A DNA stretch of 64,000 nt from Adineta ricciae (lineage: Eukaryota > Rotifera > Eurotatoria > Adinetida > Adinetidae): NCBI GenBank assembly GCA_905250025.1, contig CAJNOJ010000003.1, positions 186,001 through 250,000 on the forward strand, in the 5' to 3' direction. The notes below the pieces were generated by a model that saw only the letters and a list, made by a program, of their open reading frames with translations, did no database searches and had not been told where the DNA came from. The stretch's first letter is position 1. The number at the start of each line of letters is the position of its first letter. Both the position numbers and the translations under genes were made by a program. This document shows positions 23,415 to 39,710 of the stretch, in pieces.

Positions 23415-24767
23415 GATTTCAATGAATATTCACATTCGCAATTTGTTTTCCTTGGTATTTTTTTTCATTTACATCCACTAAGGTGTATGATGTTTGATGC
23501 AAGTTATATAAATTAGCTGATGACTAGGTGAAACTATCTAACTATTCAATGAAATAACAGGAATTCAGACCGGTTTATTGTGCAAAGGTTAAATGCGGAA
23601 GTTAGCGAACACGCGAACCTTTTATTGACAATGCAAGGAAAATCAAGGTACGAGTCAATTATGAAATCAAGATAAATACATTCATGAATTTGTAATAGAT
23701 CGCTATTCATCAGCTTTTACAATTAGCTTTGTGTTTTTTTTGGCTTTTTCAAAAAATTGCTAGATCATGAAGTACACTTTCATTCACAATAGTTAACAGG
23801 AAGATCCGACTGCTTTATTTATCTTCTCTTTTGATGAGATTTCAAACTGGTTGTGACCCGCCTTCTAACGATCAAAATATTAATGGACTCTTGACTGTTT
23901 CTTTCGCTTTCATTTTCTTCTCATCGGCGATGAAGACAAATGACTACTACATTTTGTCATTGCATGTGTCTATCTATTCTCGTTCTCATATCTTAAGTAT
24001 AAATCACTTATACAAGATGCCACTTAATGGTTTCGTTAGCGAAGTGTTTTTCTGTGTGATCATCATACAGAGAGTGATCGGTGAGAAAATATCAATATGA
24101 CTCGTTACTAAGAACAGGCGAAAAAAAAAAGAAATCGTAATTACACAATATTACAATGCACATCCATAATTAACTCATAGTTGAAGATGCTTTCTGATAA
24201 ACGCCCATATAATTCATGAAAATATCGTATGTGTGTGTGTATTGATGAAAGAGATTAACAAAAAGTTGTTGTTTTTCTTTTCTCTCCGGAAAGTTGCATA
24301 TATATATGTCAAATTAGTCCGCTGGAAAAAAGTAATAATCTGACAGGAGAACACGAGAACACTTTCTGTTAATGATAGAAATTTTGAGCTTGGAAGGAAT
24401 AATTAACCGGCAATTTCAAAGAGAACTTGAAGAAATGGCTGCATTCGCGTGAACATGAGGGCTAAACGCATAGCAGAGAATTAATCAACATAGTTGAACC
24501 ACTACCTGTCTAATAAAGTTTTGTATTCACCCATCTTGTGTGATGTCAATTTGATACGTTCATATTAATTATTAAAAAGAAGTATTACGTACGTGTGCTT
24601 GAAAAATACTTCAATCACAAAACGTGCCGTCTACCGCCATCTATAAGTTTCGAAATGAATTCGTCTAAGAAATCATTCAATCAAATGGTTTTCATCGATG
24701 CGTTATTCAGTATATAAAGTTGTCATGAAACATTGTGAAACCGCTTGTATCTTTTCGAATTATACCA
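23415..24767. other. Intergenic region upstream of TAF1
   Basis: 1.35 kb, AT-rich, with a short TG run at about 24230..24240. One 89-codon open frame (23831..24100) has no family features and is probably chance. TAF1 promoter elements presumably lie near 24600-24767. Confidence 0.45.
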
Positions 24768-27700
24768 ATGTCTTCGTTAAATGATATGGAGTTGTTGGAT
24801 GATATAGCCGGCGAAGGTGTTCTGGAATCGCATCATATATCTGATGAAGATGATTTGCCAAGTGAGGACGATGATGACGACGACGATGACGATGAACTTG
24901 ATACAACAGATATTACTCACGTAAATATCTTGATTAGTTCATAGAGTTTTTCTGTCAATGATTATTTTCAGGATACACTTGCTATTAAGAAACCTTTGGC
25001 AGGGATGTTGCCGAATACTTATGACGGAAAGACAGCCGAGGAGCTTTTTCCTGCATTTAAACCCAATGCTGTGAGTGATTACATACGTTAGAGTTGCTGA
25101 TTTTCTAAAAAACAATTGTTTAGATTCTTCAATTCAATAAAATATTTGGTGTCGGAAAACCCAATCATCTACCAAAACCATGGGCAAATTTACGTATGCG
25201 ATCAATGACTGAAGTAGATTTCCTTGCTAGAAAGAATTTCTTGTTACTAATGATTTTGTTTATATTAGAATCTCGAAAATCAACTTCGCGAAGCAACTTT
25301 AGCAGACTGTGTTGCTGATAACGAGGTATTCGAGAGAATAAATATTTTCTTTTTTGTATTTGAAACGATTTGTTTTCGCTAGACACAATTTCTCGGCCGT
25401 TTACCTCCAGTAGTAAACGAACCGATATCAGATGATCACGATTCGCCAATCGGCGATATGAAAGTTCAGAATTGGCGTGTGGGTCCTGCACGTCTATGGT
25501 ACGATCAAATTGGCCTGAGTTTAGACTTATCCACATATGATTATGGATTCAAACAAAAACCTACTCAAACATTACAAACACAAACTTCCAAAGAACAGTT
25601 GACAGAAGAAGAGGAATTAGCAGGCAATGTGTCATTACCTGTGAATTTGATCCGTTGGGAAGATGACATTATTTATGATACAGCCGTGTTGCGCGATAAA
25701 TTAGATTTGAATACACCAAAGATACGATATTGTGGTTGGGTACCGACGACAACTTATCGCTCATTGGCGAGTTTCCAGAAAAGTGTTTTCGGTACGAGAG
25801 AATTTTATGAGTCGATAGATGAAATACACGATCCGTATCGCCTCTTTCTTTCAGGTAAAAATGTGGACTATTTAGAAAATGGAAATGGTAAGTTTAGATG
25901 CAGTTTGACCGTACTCTGAGGAAAGCCGTGTGTGTTTTAGATGATGATCCGAAATACAAATCTTGGTATTCAATTTTTCCGATTGATAACTATGATTTAA
26001 TGTATGGTGATTGGGAGAAAGATATTATTATCGATCCAGAAGTAGGATGATGTTTTAAGATTGAAATACCTATCATTATTGTTTAGAATATGGAACGTAT
26101 TCGTGAACCATCGGAGTTGATTCTTGACGAAAATGACGATCATTTAATTTTCGAAATACCAACAGATCCGAGCGATTGTCAAACTCGTCAACAACAGCGT
26201 AGTCGAGATATACGTGAGAAAGCTGAAGCAAATACTCCGATTAGCCCTACAAAAGCTGGAAAAGTTCCACATAAGGTACAGACAAAACCATTTACAAATT
26301 CATCAGTAATCGCCCGTGTTTTTGTTCTTCATTAGGATACACGAGGACGTGTCACACGAAAAGTACTCACAGGCAGTGGACTATTAAAAGAAGCGGAAGA
26401 TAATGAGGATGATGGGAATGATCAAACTGATGGTCCGAAAAATGATTTTTGGAATTTATCCAATGATGAGTATTACAATCCAAGACTAATTGATTCTGTG
26501 GGTAAAAATCTCGGTACACTGAATTTGCAAGTAAGTGAACGAATTGTTCTTTTCGAAAAGTAGCACATTCTCTACGGATAATCTTTAGCATGCAACACCA
26601 GCTGTTGAACTTTGCTCTCAATTATTTCCTACACATTTAAAGGCGAATAAACTACGTCTCTTTCATCGACCAACAATCAAGAAATTTATTCATAGCAAAT
26701 TAAAACCCGGAGAGTACCATCCTGTTCATTCAATTCAGAAAATAGCTGAAACACGTGCGATTGTAAGGCTATCATTTGCAATCTGTACGCTATTTAACTA
26801 AGTATATTTCGTTTCAGGAAAGAGAAAAAGAACGACAAGCCTATGGCGGTGGTGAAATGTTTTATATGCGTCGTCTACAAGATTTAAGCGGTCTAGATAG
26901 TGATGTCATCCTTGTTGAATATAGTGAACAATATCCACCTTTATTGAATCAAATTGGTATGGCGACAAGAGTAAAAAATTACTATAAAAAGGTAAACGAT
27001 CGATTACCAAACTATCGTAAGACTGAATTCGCATTTGTTCGATACTTTAGAAACCTGGAAAACAAGATAATCCTCCAATGTTAGACTATGGTGAAATCGC
27101 CTATGCTCACACGTCACCTTTTCAAGCCGAGATGCTTCCTGGAGAAATCTTACAAGTAAAAAGTGAAACATAGTGAAACGAGATTTCATAAAGTTCGTTT
27201 TTTCATCAACAGGCATTCGAAAATCACATGTTTCGGGCGCCGATCTTTCACCATGATGCTCTGTCGACTGACTTTCTTATCCTACGTACGAAACAAAGTT
27301 ATCACATTCGAAATGTAAAGAATATTTTCACTGTTGGCCAAGAATGTCCCTTACAAGAAGTTCCTGGACCGAATTCGAAACGTGCGAATATATTCGCACG
27401 CGATTTTCTTCAAGCGTATATATTTCGCTTATTCTGGAAAAGTCGAGATAAACCACCAAGAATAAAAATGGAAGATGTACGAAAAGCTTTTCCACAAAAT
27501 GCCGAAAATAGTATTCGAAAACGTTTGAAAATGAGTTCGGACTTCAAACGTACAGGAGGTATGTTGTGTTTAAATGAAATCGCCGGCTAGTTTTATTTCA
27601 ATTTATTTCTTTTCAAGGTGTACACTGTAACTGGTGGGTATTGAGAAGCGACTTTCGATTACCAAGTCAAGAAGAAATCCGACAACTAGTTACACCTGAA

Positions 27701-30700
27701 CAATGCTGTGCTTACTACAGTATGCAAGCAGCAGAACAACGACTAAAAGGTGAATAGTTTGCAAACATTGATAAGATACACTTATGTTTTCAACAGCTGA
27801 TAAAAGAGCATGGAAGTTTAATCTACATCTTCTATTGTAGATGCTGGTTATGGTGAAAAAGTACTCTTTGCCGCCGTAGACGACGAAGCAGCTGATGAAA
27901 ATGACCAAAGCAAAATCGAAGATGAAGTATGTTGATCATCTATTCGTTACAAAAAGATGAATTTTGTTGTTTAGGTTAAATGTGCACCATGGCACACAAC
28001 TAAAGCTTATCTTGATTCGCTAAAAGGCAAATGTTGGTTACAATTGCGTGGTTTTGCAGATCCGACCGGATGCGGCGAAGGCTTTTCATATGTTCGCGTT
28101 TCAAATAAACCGAATGCTCGAGTATGTGATGATTTCTATTTTATTCAAATTCAAAATTTGTTTCTTCGATTGCTCGAATCTATTAGGAAGCAGAAACCGA
28201 AGCCATACAAACGAAGAAAATGGTTACAGGAACGGATGCTGATCTACGTCGTCTTCATTTGAAAGATGCCAAGAAACTTTTGAATAAATATGGTGTCACG
28301 GATAGTTCAGTTCGGAATCTTTCTCGTTGGCAAATTATTGATATTGTTCGAACGATGTCGACACAACGCGCACGGGATGGCGAAGAAGGGGGTAAGCATT
28401 TCACAATCATGAAATGTGTCATTTTTCATTTTGATCTTTTTATTAGCTGCAATGGCCAAATTTGCCCGTGGAAACCGGTACAGTCAGATGGAATATCAAG
28501 AGAAATACAAAGAAGATTGTCGCAAGATCTTCGAAGGCCAAAGCAAAACTTTATCATCGAATCATTTGACATCAACAGATAATGAAACAAGTGGCGATGA
28601 AGATTCGGACGTCGATGAAATGAGAAAAAATCTCGAATCAATGCTAGAACCAACTGTTTCAAAACAATCAGCAGATACGAAACCGCATGTAGATACAGAA
28701 GATACAACGAAGAAAACAGTATGTTAAGGAAAATCATACGATGCGTCTGAACTCTATCTACACGAATGTTTTCTTTTTATTCGTAGAGTAATCGTGTGCT
28801 CAGGATTGTTCGTACCTATGCTGATGATAATGGAAACGAATATCAACGTGTTGAAACTGTACGAAAGCCTATGGTTGTTGAGGCATACTCGAAAATACGT
28901 TCAACGAAAGATAATGATTTCATGTAGGTGGCTCTCTCAGATGAATTTTATTATCTTTCTTTTTCGTAATTTAGTCGGCAATTCTTTACTCTCGACAACG
29001 ATCAACGCGACAGTCTACGACGTGAACGTCGACGTTTGCAAGAACAACTACGTCGTGTCCGTCGACAAGATCGTTTGCAGCAACGTAATACAAATGAGCC
29101 GTTGAATACAATCGATGGCCGTCATTCTCCGTCATCGCGTTCATCGAATCCGTCACCCATCCGTAATTTACATTTACAATTGAATTCAAGCGATCTACCG
29201 ACTTTGAAATTACCACTTGATTCTGATGCATTGATGAAACATGATGGCAATGCCTTGGATGATACTCATACAGATTTGTTCATGGATCATACTCATCAGA
29301 TCACGTCAGCGAGTCAACTATTGTCAACATCGTTCGATAATATCAATAGTAACAGTCAATCAGGATTTGCTCATTACTTCAGCTCAGCGTCGTTCGGCGA
29401 GGAAGGACCGGAAAACAATGAAATGATAAGTCCAACAGCACTAGCGAATTCGTCAGATCCATCAACAATGCAAAAGAAAAGAAAAAAATCCGAGAAAGAT
29501 CTAAAATGGGTAAGTTTCATTTCTCTGATTATCAGAACTGAACAAGTAAAAGAAAACTAATTCTTTTCGTGTTCTTTCTTAGCTCAAATGCGGTGCCTGT
29601 GGTGCTCAAGGTCATATGCGAACGAATCGGGTTTGTCCAATGTATGGCAAAACAACCGGTGGAAACATGCAAAACAATCCTCATGTTGATAACGAGGATG
29701 CACAGCATAGCTTTGATTTACCAGCGCTCGATGCTAATGCTTCGATGAACATCGGCGATGTGTCAGTGAAAATGGTCGAAGGAGGTGGTACAAAATTAAT
29801 CTTTGCGAAAAGTGTTCTGGATAAGTAAGAAGATTGTTTTATTTTGTATTGAAAAAAGACAATGTTCAATAATTGTTTGACAGAGTATCATCAAAGGATA
29901 CGACAAAGAAACCGAGAAAAACGAAAGGATCAAAATCCTTATTGGCCGGTACGAAATCTGTAGGAGATGGTGATGAATCTACAACGAATAGCCAATCGAA
30001 CCCTATGATGCCGCAATTGAATGAAGATCGACCACCGACTCCACCACCCATTGTTCATGTCTCCAAGATGCAATTTATACCGCCGATCAAATCTTCGTCG
30101 TCATCTCCGCCAGTTAATTTAACCTATACGCCTAAGTCTAGTGGTACGTTGAAAACGACTTTGTCCCATGCAGGAAACCGACGTAAAAGTTCAACAACGC
30201 CAACTATTGGTGACAACAATTATAAACTTAGCCAAAGTCAGATGGGATCAACTCCAACTACCACATATCGTCAACAGCCAACATCAACACCACTATCAAC
30301 CGGTCCGCTAGGTACCATGTTTTCTTTTCCACCAAATACACCGACTACACCGACACCATTATCAGCTGGTGTTGATTATTTGGATAAACGTGCCAGAACC
30401 GTACAAAGAAGACGAATTGATCCACTTGTCAGTTTCGCTACTTTGCTCGAAAGTATTCTTAATGAACTTCGAGATATGCCTGAAGTAAACTATATTTCGA
30501 TGAATTATCTCATACTGATGATATCTCTTTTCAGGCAACGATGTTTTTAGCACCGGTCAACCCTCGATCATATCCTGCGTATTATGAAGTTATAAAGAAT
30601 CCAATTGATTTACAAACGATACGCCAACGCGTCCTTGCTCATACTTACAATAATCGAGAAGGATTTCTAAATGATATGCGACAATTAGTTGATAATAGTC

Positions 30701-31927
30701 GTCAGTTCAATGGCGAATATCATCAAATTACACGTGATGCTCAAACGCTAGTGGCCGCATGTTTTCAAAAATTTGCTGCTGTAAATATACACAGAAGGCG
30801 TTCAACGGTTTTCTCTTATCAGTTCATATTTTTTTGCTTTGATTTCTAGAATGAAGATAAATTAATGAAATTAGAAAAAACCATCAATCCATTGTTAGAC
30901 GATGACTTCCATGTTGGCATATCGCATTTATTCGAACGTATATTAACTGATCATTTAATGAACGTCGAAAATTCTTGGCCATTTCATCATGCAGTTAATA
31001 AACTTCGTTTCAAAGATTATTATGATATTGTTAAGACGCCAATGGATTTAGAAAAGATCAAACAGGCAAATAAAACATTTACAGCGATGTTTTTATGTCA
31101 GTATATTATTTCTATTTCAGAATATTCTTAAGCATGTCTATCGCTCACGTGCAGCAATATTAGCTGATGTTGATTTATTATATACGAATAGTGTACAATA
31201 CAATGGTGTAGGTCATGCAATTACGGCGACCGCGGCAAAGATAGTTCAGACATGTAAGGAACAGTTTGCTGAGCATGCCGATCAATTCGATGCATTGGAA
31301 AGAAATCTTGAACAACAAACATTAGCAATAGATAAAACTGTTGATCAACAATCGAATGACGAAGGATGGCAACAAATGATGACTACAGAAACAACCAATA
31401 GCTTCGCATTTACTGCTTTAGAGCCAGGTCAGTCAAGAATGCTAATAGAAATGATTTGTCAGAAAGTGACTTTTTAGAACCAGATACAGATATAAATAGT
31501 CCGACAATACCTGGCATGTCACTTGAGACATTTATTGCAGGTGATTTCTCGGCCATGGAACAAAACATTCAAGCCATGGATGCCGAAGTAGCCAATGAAC
31601 AGAACGATGACGCCGAGCGTGAAACTGTTGAACGAACAACAACAGAAGACATTCTCGGTAAGGAGAACGGTTGTTTTGATTTCTTCATCGAATTCTTCAT
31701 TTCTTGATTTCATAGGTGACATCAGTGAATCTGATACATCCGATGATGATGATGATGACAGATCAGCAGCACAGTCATCATCTCTTGGCATGCATCAAAT
31801 GGATCCATTCGATAACAATCCAGGTGCTCACCATCGGAGTCATTTGAAGAAACGACTGAAAACATCCCATCAACAGACAACATCGACCGATGCAGCTGCA
31901 CTTCAATTATCTGAAGATGAACTCTAA
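24768..31927 (+). CDS. TAF1: Transcription initiation factor TFIID subunit 1
   Basis: 26 coding exons with all phases closing: join(24768..24920,24972..25070,25124..25213,25269..25325,25383..25887,25941..26041,26087..26275,26336..26530,26589..26762,26818..26991,27051..27155,27213..27558,27618..27749,27841..27926,27975..28121,28187..28391,28447..28718,28787..28923,28975..29509,29583..29824,29884..30484,30535..30780,30850..31065,31121..31427,31478..31657,31716..31927), 1901 residues, close to human TAF1 (~1890). Order: acidic N-terminus with an Asp run; [18 protein letters not shown]7-binding DUF3591 core; CCHC zinc knuckle [20 protein letters not shown] (residues ~1236-1255); two bromodomains (~1496-1597 and ~1610-1715, with PMDLEKIKQ and YNG); acidic tail. 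It is the scaffold of TFIID, contacting TBP, TAF7, promoter DNA and acetyl-histones. The N-terminus is short and I see no clear TBP-inhibiting TAND. Intron 23 (31066..31120) begins with GC rather than GT. Confidence 0.97.
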
Positions 31928-31983
31928 ATGTTTTATTTTGTTTATAAATATATACAAATGTATGTCTGTTCTTTTCGTATGAT

Positions 31984-31989
31984 AATAAA
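31984..31989 (+). terminator. Poly(A) signal of TAF1, 58 bp before the next start codon
   Basis: AATAAA 57 nt after the TAF1 stop and 58 nt before the MAO-like start; the two genes are nearly contiguous. Confidence 0.6.
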
Positions 31990-32046
31990 ACACTAAACGT
32001 GATTCAAATAATTTTCCATGATTCAATCATGTTTTTAACATTTAAG

Positions 32047-33663
32047 ATGTCGTCTGAAATTTTCGATGTTTTGGTTATTGGTGGAGGCATATCTGGTCTA
32101 TCAGCAGGAAACTATTTATTCGACCACAACGTGAAAAACTTTCTAATTCTCGAAGCTCGCGATCGTGTAGGAGGTCGAACATGTACAATCGATTATAATC
32201 AGCATGCAGTCGATGTTGGCGGTGCTTATGTAGGTCCTTTTCAAAATCGTATTCTTCGGTTAGCCCGCGAATTTAATGTCCGTACTTATCGTGTTCATTA
32301 TAAAGGAAAGAACACACTAACACTTTCAGATGGACGTCGATCGGTTTATAAAGGAATAATTCCAACTTCTGTTGGTATATTTTCATTATTGGATGTCAAC
32401 TACATTCTGTGTCGCACGCAAGAATTGTGCGAACAAATTTCCAATCAGGCACCATGGTCGAACGAAGCATTGTCAGCAAAATACGATAAAATGACTGTTG
32501 AAGATTGGCTACAAACCTTAGGGGAAACAGAAGAAGCTAAAGAACTTTATCGAAGTGCCGCTCGTACCATCCTTTGTGTTGAGCCGAGTGAAGCATCAAT
32601 GCTTGCTTGGTTGTCCACTGTTAACAATGGATTAGGTATAATGCGTTTATGTGAAGTTGAGAACGGCGCGCAAGAGCGCAAGTTTCGCGGTGGTTCACAG
32701 CAAATATCGAACCATTTGCGCGCTAAACTCGGCACTGATCGCGTTCTACTTAACCATGCTGTTAAACAGGTGCAATGGTCCCCGACGGGAGAGTTAGTTA
32801 AAGTGACATGTGCAAACAATCAAGAATATACTTGTCGTCATCTAATCATTGCTTTAGCACCGTCACTCTATAAAACCATTGAATTCGAACCTGAATTACC
32901 GGAAAAGAAACGTGAAGCAACTGAACGCATGTATATGGGCTCGATTATCAAAACGATAACAATATATGATCGACCCTATTGGAAAGAGAAAAATTTTTCT
33001 GGAATTACGTTTGATACATCACATGTAGCAAATCCGGTGATATTCACTTATGACGACTCGTTCGAAGAAGATCGTTTCTATGCTATCATGGGTTTTATTG
33101 TTGCTGATTCGAGCCGACAGTGGTCAAAAATGACGCGTGAGGAACGTCGTCAAGCTGTTTGTAAGCAATATGCTCGTGCGTTTGACTGCAATGATATGAT
33201 TACAGGTTGTCAAGAATACATCGAACAAGATTGGTCTGCCGAAAAGTTTAGTGGTGGTTGTTACGCAGACATAATGCCTAAAGAAGTTTTATCATCGCTG
33301 CGTGAACAACTTTGGGTACCATGTGGAAATAACGGACAGTTGGTTTTTGCCGGTACTGAATTAGCAACACGTTTTTCTGGATACATGGATGGAGCAGTCC
33401 AAGCAGGAGAAAGAGCTGCATTCGAAATTCTTACTAAATATTTGAAAGTAAATGGTGAGCATTTATCATTGACATGGGTAGATGAAGAACCAGTAGATCC
33501 ACGCGAAGAGTGTCGATCACCTGATATTACTAAACTTATGTATGGACCATCAAAAATCGAAATGCTATTACCAAAAGCGTCAACAGTGAAAACTCTTTTA
33601 AAAGTGGCGAGTCTTGCTTTAGTTGGATTAACGGCTGTTTTTATTAAATCACGATATTTTTAA
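32047..33663 (+). CDS. Monoamine oxidase-like flavoenzyme, intronless, with C-terminal membrane anchor
   Basis: One uninterrupted exon, 538 residues. The start is the ATG after ATTTAAG (32047) because the FAD fold follows at once; an ATG at 32029 is also in frame. FAD-binding Rossmann motif VLVIGGGISGLSAG, then ILEARDRVGGRT. C-terminal FAD region GTELATRFSGYMDGAVQAGE. Cys405 in FSGGCYAD aligns with the cysteine that binds FAD covalently in MAO-A/B, and Tyr406 and Tyr446 match the aromatic cage, so it is probably an active amine oxidase. The last ~25 residues (TLLKVASLALVGLTAVFIKS) form a tail anchor like that of mitochondrial outer-membrane MAO. Lack of introns between two intron-rich genes is odd and suggests a retrocopy or a transferred gene. 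Confidence 0.92.
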   Translation: MSSEIFDVLVIGGGISGLSAGNYLFDHNVKNFLILEARDRVGGRTCTIDYNQHAVDVGGAYVGPFQNRILRLAREFNVRTYRVHYKGKNTLTLSDGRRSVYKGIIPTSVGIFSLLDVNYILCRTQELCEQISNQAPWSNEALSAKYDKMTVEDWLQTLGETEEAKELYRSAARTILCVEPSEASMLAWLSTVNNGLGIMRLCEVENGAQERKFRGGSQQISNHLRAKLGTDRVLLNHAVKQVQWSPTGELVKVTCANNQEYTCRHLIIALAPSLYKTIEFEPELPEKKREATERMYMGSIIKTITIYDRPYWKEKNFSGITFDTSHVANPVIFTYDDSFEEDRFYAIMGFIVADSSRQWSKMTREERRQAVCKQYARAFDCNDMITGCQEYIEQDWSAEKFSGGCYADIMPKEVLSSLREQLWVPCGNNGQLVFAGTELATRFSGYMDGAVQAGERAAFEILTKYLKVNGEHLSLTWVDEEPVDPREECRSPDITKLMYGPSKIEMLLPKASTVKTLLKVASLALVGLTAVFIKSRYF

Positions 33664-33825
33664 TTATCCTAAGACATTACTTTGACGTGCATTCTACTTT
33701 TGATTAAGAATCAACTATCATATTTATTTCCGCAACAAAAGAAAATTCTTTTCGAAGATGTCGCTAGCTGCCATAGGTCTACTAATAACTTTTTATGAAA
33801 ACTTATTTATCTGATAATAAATACA

Positions 33826-33831
33826 AATATC
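33826..33831 (+). terminator. Poly(A) signal of the MAO-like gene
   Basis: AATAAA 163 nt past the stop codon. Confidence 0.45.
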
Positions 33832-34175
33832 AATGAGAAAAGTTTGGTTGTTGTATGGAAAACATATATAAATATACGAAATCATTGACACTCGAATCTG
33901 ATTGCTTGATTCAAAATTTTTTGTATAAGATGATGATGTATGAGTCATTACTCATCAAACTGTATGGTTTACGTGTATATTCACTTAAGAACTTTAATTA
34001 GGACATTCCTGCAGATTAAGAAGTAGATACAATTGATTAGGGTTTGAGATAAGGAGATTTCATTTCTATTGAAGTCTTTTTATGTATAGATACAACGGAG
34101 AGACTGAAATTGAAATGGATGTACATTTCTCTTCTAGATTTGATCATACCGTTGTAGTATTACATTTTGCTTCCG
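33832..34175. other. Intergenic spacer before the MBT gene
   Basis: About 340 bp, AT-rich; no coding signal. Confidence 0.45.
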
Positions 34176-36345
<2,170 letters not shown>

Positions 36346-37102
36346 AAAGTAGTTCCATACAAAGTAGACGTCCACCTTTTGACACGATTGCTTTTCTGAC
36401 GCAAATGTATATATAGACAATGATTTTGTTGTAAATGTAGCGATGGCTAAGAGAGTTGTCTTTCATTCTTCGTTTTTTTCTCTTTTCTTACTTCTGTATA
36501 GAAAAACATGTTCTCATTAGATTAGCAAATAGAAGAACGACACTGTTTCCGTAAACTTAGTTTTTTTGATTATGCATTTCATGTACAACGCAGGTGCTTC
36601 GATTTTTTTTGTCATTAGTCGGTTTTAACACTGTGATGTACTTGAATATATACATATGTGTGTGTGTGATTCAAAATGCAAGACTGAGTCGATGAAGTGT
36701 CTTGTCATCCTGATTTGTCTTGTTTGTTTTCTTTTTCTTGTGCGCGTGTGTGTTCTCTCAACAGAACAGTTCTCGACACCGCGAGAGACAATTTTCTGAC
36801 TGTTCGTTTTCTTCAATTCTGTTTTCTCTTTATCATTATCTGGTATCGTGTTTAGTGAATATGGTAGTCTCATGATTGTCTAGAGTGAAACATCAAACAT
36901 AAAGATAAAAGTCGCGCTGCATATATATGTGAGATAGAACGATAAGAACAAAATAGTTGTACTTCATGACCAGCTATCTCTATTGAATCTATGGGCCTTA
37001 TTTTTGTACGGATATCCTCAAAAGCTTCGTGATTTCATTTTTGAGACAAGAAAGTCAGTTTATTCATGTAAAAAAAAAGAAACAGAGATTGTTATTGATG
37101 GA
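36346..37102. other. Intergenic region between convergent MBTD1-like and DUF6970-like genes
   Basis: 757 bp with a TG run (36657..36668); no exon seen. Confidence 0.5.
36657..36668. repeat. TG microsatellite
   Basis: Six TG units. Confidence 0.6.
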
Positions 37103-37453
37103 TTATCCACGTGTGCGTGGATCTTGCCAGACTTTGCCTATAGTTTTAGCAGTTGTAGTAAAATCCGAACATTTACCATCACCTCGACCTGTGAATCCAC
37201 CTGATGGTGCACAAATACGATTGCATTTTTTGTCATAAAGTTCATTGAATTGATCACAACAGTTGCTACTGAATAGGAAAGTTCTCTTGTTTTGGTATAA
37301 GTATTCATATACAGTAGCTGGTGGATTCCAGACTGGCTGGGCTGCAATTGCATTGATTCTCTTCTGAATGCAATGCGGAATTCTTGCCTGTGTTGATAAA
37401 CTGATCAACACAAACGAAATGCATAAGATTATCGGCACCGCACTAGTCTTCAT
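37103..37453 (-). CDS. Small secreted cysteine-rich protein, DUF6970-like
   Basis: Single exon, 116 residues, from ATG at 37453. A clear signal peptide (MKTSAVPIILCISFVLISLS) precedes the mature part. That part reads WNPPATVYEYLYQNKRTFLF then SSNCCDQFNELYDKKC, NRICAPSGGFTGRGDGKC and a closing TIGKVWQDPR. The pattern CCDQ.N.LYD..C..IC.PSGG..G.GDG.C is what I know from small bacterial (largely Bacteroidetes) and scattered invertebrate hypothetical proteins with DUF6970. Function is unknown; the Cys spacing suggests disulfides. Absence of introns and bacterial affinity make horizontal acquisition plausible. Confidence 0.75.
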   Translation of the reverse strand: MKTSAVPIILCISFVLISLSTQARIPHCIQKRINAIAAQPVWNPPATVYEYLYQNKRTFLFSSNCCDQFNELYDKKCNRICAPSGGFTGRGDGKCSDFTTTAKTIGKVWQDPRTRG

Positions 37454-37999
37454 ATTGATACGTAGCAATCTTTTGATGTGTGTATATTTGCACTGCAAAG
37501 TCAACTGAAAAAGAAGCCAAATTGGTTTCGTTATTTATATTGTATAACACTAGGACACTCAGTGATGCAGAAAAAAATACGCAACTATTGGAGTGCAAAT
37601 TCTATTTCAGTAAACTATCGCGTATTTATCAAATGTGACTCATTACGTGAAGAGTACTGCGTAAGAGAAAAGCAAACATGTGTAGTCAATCTCTTCCAGT
37701 AACTAGTGACCTCCACGTTTCAGGTATCCATGTAGAATGATTCTGATTTGCTCGTTGTATTCGAGTAAAATGAACTGAAGTAAAAACCTGAATGGTGAAA
37801 ATTCATCCATATAACATAGTAATTGCAACACTTCTTTGCAATTCTTTTCAATAATAGAATAATAAAAAAGCACAGCAAGGTCGTCAAATGTGTCTTGCGA
37901 ATTCTTTCTTTTCTTCTTCAGCTCGATATCACTATATACAACGAGTAGTCCTATTACGTTTTAGATCATTTGTGATAAGAAGGGAATTGAGACTACAGG
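37454..37999. promoter_or_regulatory. Divergent intergenic region, DUF6970-like / macroH2A
   Basis: 546 bp between oppositely oriented start codons, so it carries both promoters. No specific element recognised. Confidence 0.4.
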
Positions 38000-39487
<1,488 letters not shown>

Positions 39488-39673
39488 TCCTGATAGCAAA
39501 CCTATAACAGTGGTTTATTTTTATGTGATAGTTCTTTTTTTTCGATTTTACCCGTTGCTTTGTGTTTTGTGCGATGTATGTGTGCGATTTGAATGTAATT
39601 ATTTGAAGTAGGATGACAAGAAACACAAATGGATATTTGTTATACATACATTATCAAATTATTTAACATAGGC

Positions 39674-39679
39674 AATAAA
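39674..39679 (+). terminator. Poly(A) signal between macroH2A and SPHK
   Basis: AATAAA followed only 20 nt later by a pyrimidine-rich acceptor (TTTTGCTTTTAG, ending 39699) and the SPHK start at 39711. This is the spacing seen between genes of trans-spliced operons. Confidence 0.55.
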
Positions 39680-39710
39680 TTGTATTGTTTTGCTTTTAGA
39701 AACAGAAGAA

